DNA from: Roseitranquillus sediminis
Lineage (GTDB): Bacteria > Pseudomonadota > Alphaproteobacteria > Rhodobacterales > Rhodobacteraceae
Assembly: GCF_016918935.1 (NCBI RefSeq)
Contig: NZ_JAFFOB010000015.1
Location: 372,001-436,000 of the forward strand
Reading direction: 5' to 3'
DNA: 64,000 bases
Shown here: in pieces, positions 59,676-64,000 of the stretch
Numbering within the stretch: the first letter of the stretch is position 1
How the letters are laid out: every line of letters begins with the position of its first letter
Notes under the pieces: generated by a model
Seen by the model: the letters and a program-made list of their open reading frames with translations, nothing else
Databases searched by the model: none
What the model was told of the DNA's origin: nothing
Position numbers and translations under genes: made by a program

Positions 59676-60809
59676 ATGCGGACGATGACGATCGTGGCGG
59701 TGGCTGTGGGGCTGATGGGCGGATCGGCCTCAGCCGAGCCGGTGAAGGTGGGGATGATCACGACGCTTTCGGGCGGTGGCGCGGGCCTCGGCATCGACGT
59801 GCGGGACGGCTTTCAGCTGGCTCTCGACCAGGCCGAGGGGCACGAGGTCGAGCTGATCGTCGAGGACGACCAGCAGAAGCCCGACGTGGCCGTGCAGATT
59901 GCCGACGAGATGATCCAGTCCGAGGACGTTGACATCCTGACCGGCATCATCTTCTCGAACCTCGCGATGGCCGTGGTGCCTTCGGCGACGGCGCAGGGCA
60001 GGTTCTACCTTTCGGCCAATGCCGGCCCGTCTCAACTCGCCGGTGAGATGTGCCACGAGAACTACTTCAGCGTATCATACCAGAACGACAACATGCATGA
60101 GGCGGCGGGGGCGCACGCCAACGACGCAGGCTATGGCCGCGTCTTCATCATGGCGCCGAACTATCCGGCGGGGCAGGATTCGCTGACGGGCTTCAAGCGG
60201 TTCTTCGAGGGCGAGGTCGCGGGCGAGGTCTATACCCAGCTTGGCCAGACGGATTACGCCGCCGAGATCGCGCAGATCCGGGCGAGCGACGCGGACGCGG
60301 TGTTCTTCTTCCTGCCGGGCGGGATGGGGATCAGCTTTCTCAAGCAGTACGACCAGTCGGGCGTCGAGCTGCCGCTGATCGGGCCGGCGTTCTCGTTCAG
60401 CCAGGACATCCTGCCGGCGGTGGGAGAGGCGGCGCTCGGCGCACGCAACACGGCGCAATGGTCGCCGGACCTCGATAACGCGGCGAACCAGGCGTTCGTG
60501 GCGTCGTTCCGCGAGGCCTACGGGCGGACGCCGTCGCTCTATGCGAGCCAGGGGTACGACACGGCGAACCTGATCCTGAGCGCGCTGGAGACGGCGCATC
60601 CCGATGACGCGGACGCGTTCCGTTCGGCGGTTGAGGCGGCGGACTTCGAGAGCACAAGGGGCGACTTCGCCTTCGGTCCGAACCACCATCCGATCCAGGA
60701 CATCTACGTGCGCGAAGTGGTCGAGGCGGACGGGGAGCTGACGAACCGGATCGTCGGCGTCGCGCTCGAGGACCACGCAGACGCCTACGCCGACCAGTGC
60801 CGGATGTGA
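59676..60809 (+). CDS. Branched-chain amino acid-type ABC transporter substrate-binding protein
   Basis: A 377-residue periplasmic type 1 binding protein of the LivK class. Signal peptide MRTMTIVAVAVGLMGGSASA, then VKVGMITTLSGGGAGLGIDVRDGFQLAL, which opens the family. Later segments MAPNYPAGQDSLTGFKRF and YASQGYDTANLILSALE match. The ligand cannot be predicted: such operons in Rhodobacteraceae bind amino acids, urea, amides or aromatic acids. GGGGAGAGAC precedes the start. First gene of a five-gene livK-H-M-G-F transporter operon. Confidence 0.93.
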   Translation: MRTMTIVAVAVGLMGGSASAEPVKVGMITTLSGGGAGLGIDVRDGFQLALDQAEGHEVELIVEDDQQKPDVAVQIADEMIQSEDVDILTGIIFSNLAMAVVPSATAQGRFYLSANAGPSQLAGEMCHENYFSVSYQNDNMHEAAGAHANDAGYGRVFIMAPNYPAGQDSLTGFKRFFEGEVAGEVYTQLGQTDYAAEIAQIRASDADAVFFFLPGGMGISFLKQYDQSGVELPLIGPAFSFSQDILPAVGEAALGARNTAQWSPDLDNAANQAFVASFREAYGRTPSLYASQGYDTANLILSALETAHPDDADAFRSAVEAADFESTRGDFAFGPNHHPIQDIYVREVVEADGELTNRIVGVALEDHADAYADQCRM

Positions 60810-60818
60810 GGCCGCAGC

Positions 60819-60889
60819 GCGGGTGGGCGGGCGCGGCCGGCGCGGAGGTCGGCCCCATCCGCCCACCCGCAGACCTCCGCGCCGGCCGC
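60819..60889 (+). promoter_or_regulatory. Two interleaved long inverted repeats (A-B-A'-B') between livK and livH
   Basis: A (60819-60830) pairs perfectly with A' (60859-60870), 12 bp. B (60833-60850) pairs perfectly with B' (60872-60889), 18 bp. Because the order is A-B-A'-B', both stems cannot form as nested hairpins: either A-A' forms with B in its loop, or B-B' forms with A' in its loop (or a pseudoknot). The region lies 10 nt after the livK stop and 33 nt before the livH start. Confidence 0.7.
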
Positions 60890-60921
60890 ACCTATGCGGG
60901 ACAGCCTGACGGGGCGTTGGC

Positions 60922-61842
60922 ATGAGCCTGCTCCTGCTGATCGAGCAGGTGCTGAACGGCGTGCAGTTCGGCCTGATGCTGTTCCTGATGGCGGCAGGGC
61001 TCACGCTGGTCTTCGGGGTGATGGGACTCATCAACCTCGCCCACGGGTCGCTCTACATGGTAGGGGCCTTCGCCTGCGCGGCGGTCGCGGCGGCGACGGG
61101 GTCATTCTGGCTGGGCCTCGCGGCGGCGCTCGGTGCGGCGGCGGCGGCGGGGGCGCTGGTCGAGGTCGTGGTGATCCGCCGGCTTTATAACCGCGACCAT
61201 CTTGACCAGGTGCTGGCAACCTTCGCGCTGATCCTGATGTTCTCCGAGGGCACGCGCTGGGCGTTCGGATCGTTTCCGCTCTATCTCGACGTGCCGGCAG
61301 TATTGGCCGGCTCGGTGACGCTGCCCGGCGGGATCGTCTACCCGGAGTTCCGGCTGGCGCTGATCGGTGTCGGGCTGGCGGTGGCGGCGGTGCTCTTCTG
61401 GCTGATCGGGCGGACCCGGATCGGCGTGCGCATCCGCGCGGGCGAGGCGGACCGCGAGATGATCGCCGCGCTCGGGGTGGACATCGGGCGGCTCTACACG
61501 GTGGTCTTCGCGCTCGGCGCGGCGCTGGCGGGGCTGGCAGGCGCGCTGGTGGGGACGGTGCAGTCGGTGCAGGTGGGCATGGGCGAGCCTGTGCTGATCC
61601 TGGCCTTCGTGGTGATCGTGATCGGCGGGATCGGGTCGATCCGCGGCGCGCTCCTCGGTTCGCTGCTGGTGGGGCTGACCGATACGCTGGGGCGGGTTCT
61701 GCTGCCGCAGGCGTTCGCGCTGGCGATGGAGGCATCGGCGGCGAACGCGGTCGGGTCCGCGCTCGCATCCATGTCGATCTACATCCTCATGGCGGCCGTG
61801 CTGGTCTGGCGGCCCGGCGGCCTCTTCGGCGCGCCGGCATGA
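60922..61842 (+). CDS. livH: ABC transporter permease, LivH type
   Basis: A 306-residue inner-membrane permease with about eight helices, starting MSLLLLIEQVLNGVQFGLML. The family segments FLMAAGLTLVFGVMGLINLAHGSLYMVGA and GRTRIGVRIRAGEADREMIAALGVD (EAA-like loop) are clear, as is VIVIGGIGSIRGALLGSLLVG. Stop overlaps the next gene by ATGA. Partner of LivM. The interleaved repeats before it may lower its expression relative to livK. Confidence 0.93.
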   Translation: MSLLLLIEQVLNGVQFGLMLFLMAAGLTLVFGVMGLINLAHGSLYMVGAFACAAVAAATGSFWLGLAAALGAAAAAGALVEVVVIRRLYNRDHLDQVLATFALILMFSEGTRWAFGSFPLYLDVPAVLAGSVTLPGGIVYPEFRLALIGVGLAVAAVLFWLIGRTRIGVRIRAGEADREMIAALGVDIGRLYTVVFALGAALAGLAGALVGTVQSVQVGMGEPVLILAFVVIVIGGIGSIRGALLGSLLVGLTDTLGRVLLPQAFALAMEASAANAVGSALASMSIYILMAAVLVWRPGGLFGAPA

Positions 61843-62849
61843 CGGCGGCGGCGGTGCAGGCTCCCGCACGGCGCTGGTCGCGGGAGGCGAGGGTGAATAC
61901 GGCGCTGTCGCTAGGGCTGCTGGCGGTGCCGCTTCTCGCGATGGCGGCCGGCGAGCCGTTCTGGGTGACGCTGGCGACGCGGGCGGCGATCCTGGCGCTG
62001 GCCGGGGTGGGGCTGAACCTGGCGCTGGGCTACGGCGGGCTCGTAAGCTTTGGGCACGCCGCCTTCTTCGGCCTCGGCGGCTATGCGGCGGGCGTGCTGG
62101 CGAGTCACGGGATGAGCGGGCGTCCAATCGTGACCTGGCCGCTGGAAATCGGCGGCACCACACAGATGCTGGCGATCTGGCCGGTGGCGGTTGCGGCGGC
62201 CGCGCTGGGCGCGCTTGTCATCGGCGCGCTGAGCCTGAGGACGACGGGCGTGTTCTTCATCATGATCACGCTCGCCTTCGGGCAGATGGCTTTCTACTTC
62301 ATGGTGTCATGGCCGGCCTACGGCGGCGAGGACGGGCTGCCGACCTACGTCCGCAGTCGCTTTCCGGGCGTGAACACGATGGCGCCGCTGCAGTTCTTCG
62401 CCATCGCCTACGGCTGGTTGATGCTGGCGCTCTGGCTGAGTTGGCGGATCGCCGGCAGCCGTTTGGGGCTGGCGCTTCAGGCGGCGCGGCAGAACCGGCA
62501 GCGGCTGGCCGCGGTCGGCATACGGCCGAAGAGCGTGCTCCTGGGGGCGTTCGTCCTCTCGGGCGCGCTGACGGGCCTCGCCGGTGCGCTCTATACCGAC
62601 CTCAACCGCTTCGTGAGCCCGGCGATGTTGAGCTGGCAGACCTCGGGCGAACTCCTGGTGCTGGTGATCCTGGGCGGCGTGGGCCGGCTCTTCGGGCCGG
62701 TCGCGGGCGCGATGCTCTTCATCGCGCTCGAGCATCTGCTGGGCGGTATTAGCGACTACTGGCAGTTCTTTCTTGGCGCGATGCTGCTCATGGTGGTCCT
62801 CTTCGCGCGCGGAGGCATCATGGGCGCGCTGGCGGGGCGGGATGGCTGA
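61839..62849 (+). CDS. livM: ABC transporter permease, LivM type
   Basis: A 336-residue permease with about ten helices. The segments LNLALGYGGLVSFGHAAFFGLGGYAAG and MITLAFGQMAFYF are LivM hallmarks, followed by AARQNRQRLAAVGIRPKSVLLGAFVLSGALTGLAGAL and ILGGVGRLFGPVAGAML. Start overlaps livH; end overlaps livG by 8 nt. Together with LivH forms the membrane channel. Confidence 0.93.
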   Translation: MTAAAVQAPARRWSREARVNTALSLGLLAVPLLAMAAGEPFWVTLATRAAILALAGVGLNLALGYGGLVSFGHAAFFGLGGYAAGVLASHGMSGRPIVTWPLEIGGTTQMLAIWPVAVAAAALGALVIGALSLRTTGVFFIMITLAFGQMAFYFMVSWPAYGGEDGLPTYVRSRFPGVNTMAPLQFFAIAYGWLMLALWLSWRIAGSRLGLALQAARQNRQRLAAVGIRPKSVLLGAFVLSGALTGLAGALYTDLNRFVSPAMLSWQTSGELLVLVILGGVGRLFGPVAGAMLFIALEHLLGGISDYWQFFLGAMLLMVVLFARGGIMGALAGRDG

Positions 62850-63591
62850 GCCAGTCCTCAGGGCAGAGCGGTTGAGTCGCGGGTTCGGCGCGCTGCGGGC
62901 GGTGGACGAGGTGACGCTCGAGCTGCGCCCGGGCGAGATCCACGCGCTGATCGGCCCGAACGGGGCCGGCAAGTCGACGCTGATCCGCCTCATCGCCGGC
63001 GAGGTGCGGCCCGATGCGGGGCAGGTGCTGCTTCTCGGTCGGGACGTCAGTCGGCTCGATGTCGCGAGACGGGCGCGGATGGGCCTGGGGCGGACCTTCC
63101 AGGTCTCGTCGGTGGCGCCTGACTTCAGCGTGCTGCAGAACGTGGCGCTCGCGGTGCTGGGCTCGCGTGGCGGCGTGTTCGGCCTGTGGCGCAACGTGAT
63201 GCGGGACGAGGCTCTGACGGGGCCGGCGCGAGAGGCGATTGCCGATGCAGGGCTCTCGGGGCGCGGGAGCGTGCCGGCGGCGGCGCTGAGCCACGGCGAG
63301 CGGCGCAAGCTGGAGATCGCGATGGCGCTGGCGCTGCAGCCGCGGCTCCTGCTGCTCGACGAGCCGATGGCGGGGATGGGCGTCGAGGGGGCGGCGGAAC
63401 TGGGTGCGCTCCTGTCGCGGCTACGCACGCGGGTGCCGATCCTGCTGGTGGAGCATGACATGGACGCGGTGTTCGCGCTGTCGGACCGGGTTTCGGTACT
63501 GGCGGAGGGCCGGCTGATCGCTAGCGGCACCGGCGCGGAGATCCGCGCGGATGCCGACGTGCGGCGCGTCTATCTCGGCGAGGCGGCGTGA
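62842..63591 (+). CDS. livG: ABC transporter ATP-binding protein, LivG type
   Basis: A 249-residue ATPase. Walker A is LIGPNGAGKSTLI (about residues 36-48), the signature is ALSHGERRKLEIAMAL, Walker B is LLLLDEPMAGMG, and the switch histidine is in LLVEHDMDAVF. The TFQ of the LivG family is in LGRTFQVSSV. The start at 62842 follows GGCGGG and overlaps the livM stop. Confidence 0.93.
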   Translation: MAEPVLRAERLSRGFGALRAVDEVTLELRPGEIHALIGPNGAGKSTLIRLIAGEVRPDAGQVLLLGRDVSRLDVARRARMGLGRTFQVSSVAPDFSVLQNVALAVLGSRGGVFGLWRNVMRDEALTGPAREAIADAGLSGRGSVPAAALSHGERRKLEIAMALALQPRLLLLDEPMAGMGVEGAAELGALLSRLRTRVPILLVEHDMDAVFALSDRVSVLAEGRLIASGTGAEIRADADVRRVYLGEAA

Positions 63592-64000
63592 GCGGCGGCC
63601 TGCTCGACGTGCGGGGCCTGAGGGCGAACTACGGCGGCGCGGTAGCGCTGCGCGGCGTGAGCCTTTCGGTTGGTGAGGGCGAGGTCGTGGCGCTGATGGG
63701 GCGCAACGGGATGGGCAAGACGACAACGATCCGCTGCGTGATGCGGCTGATGCAGTCCGAAGGCGCGATCCGCTTTGCCGGCGTGGATCTGCGGCGGCTG
63801 CCGGCACACCGGACGGCGCGTCTCGGAATCGGACTGGTTCCTGAAGGGCGGCGCTGCTTCGCGCCGCTGACGGTGCGGGAGAACCTGATCGCGGCGGCGC
63901 GGGCGGGCGCGTGGGATCTCGGCGCGGTGGAACGGCTGTTTCCGCGGCTGGCGGAGCGCTCGCAGCAGCGGGCGGCGACGCTCTCGGGCGGGGAGCAGCA
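63588..64000 (+). CDS. livF: ABC transporter ATP-binding protein, LivF type, C-terminus missing
   Basis: First 137 residues of the second ATPase of the transporter. It starts with GTG overlapping the livG stop (GTGA). The LivF beginning (LLDVRGLRANYGGAVALRGV) and Walker A LMGRNGMGKTTTIR are seen, then VPEGRRCFAPLTVRENLIAAA, the LivF-type loop, and the start of the signature TLSGGEQQ at the window edge. The remaining 40 per cent lies to the right. Confidence 0.92.
   Translation, partial: MSGGLLDVRGLRANYGGAVALRGVSLSVGEGEVVALMGRNGMGKTTTIRCVMRLMQSEGAIRFAGVDLRRLPAHRTARLGIGLVPEGRRCFAPLTVRENLIAAARAGAWDLGAVERLFPRLAERSQQRAATLSGGEQ

Overview
This is a gene-dense, very GC-rich chromosomal stretch with almost no intergenic DNA. 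Gene content and order (sucC-mdh, then malyl-CoA thioesterase, mesaconyl-CoA hydratase, sdhCDA..B; glcDEF; sqdBDC; DUF1523; DUF599) point to an alphaproteobacterium of the Rhodobacteraceae (Rhodobacter/Roseobacter lineage). No rRNA, tRNA, CRISPR array, insertion sequence or prophage gene was seen. No gene-free stretch exceeds 300 bases. The longest gaps are 42882-43093 (four hairpins), 59465-59675 (an inverted repeat), 1073-1280 (a terminator) and 27473-27653 (nothing recognisable).

Region 1 (1-11183) is central carbon metabolism: sucC (cut by the window start) and mdh on the minus strand, then a plus-strand run of a CoA-ester lyase/thioesterase (mcl2-like), NnrU, DUF1737 and mesaconyl-CoA hydratase (mch), followed by sdhC, sdhD, sdhA, a pyruvyl-transferase-like gene, two small lipoproteins and sdhB. 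Together these link the ethylmalonyl-CoA pathway (glyoxylate and malate formation) to the TCA cycle. Region 2 (11188-15354) looks like a sulfide/persulfide response cluster: SulP transporter, persulfide-dioxygenase-like hydrolase and two YeeE/YedE half-transporters, divergent from a BigR/SqrR-type ArsR repressor across an AT-rich palindromic operator.

Region 3 (15359-23257) holds two oxidoreductases, an ASCH-like protein, oligoendopeptidase PepF, an amidohydrolase, and an ATP-dependent DNA ligase with its companion exonuclease. A previously unremarked 35-residue proline-rich reading frame sits between the last two. Region 4 (23352-36650) has two small tail-anchored proteins, the ATP-grasp/alpha-E/transglutaminase trio, DUF1285, and the MoxR/DUF58/BatA-DUF4159/VWA envelope cluster. 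Region 5 (36731-42881) is the glycolate oxidase operon glcDE-hydrolase-glcF plus a secreted serine protease. It is followed by an hsp20 gene with a sigma-32-like promoter and a leader that folds like a ROSE RNA thermometer.

Region 6 (43094-50067) contains succinate-semialdehyde dehydrogenase, a hydrolase, a P1-family peptidase, DUF1523 and the sulfolipid operon sqdBDC. Region 7 (50214-55572) is the most unusual part: an ExeA-like ATPase fused through a membrane segment to a Sel1-type and a beta-rich domain converges on a TAXI binding protein that lacks any TRAP permease in the window. The TAXI gene lies directly behind a 798-residue periplasmic coiled-coil protein. Region 8 (55679-64000) is deoC, an XRE regulator and an ALDH16-type double aldehyde dehydrogenase on the minus strand, then a branched-chain-amino-acid-type ABC transporter (livK-H-M-G-F, the last cut by the window end). 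Two long, mutually exclusive inverted repeats lie between livK and livH.
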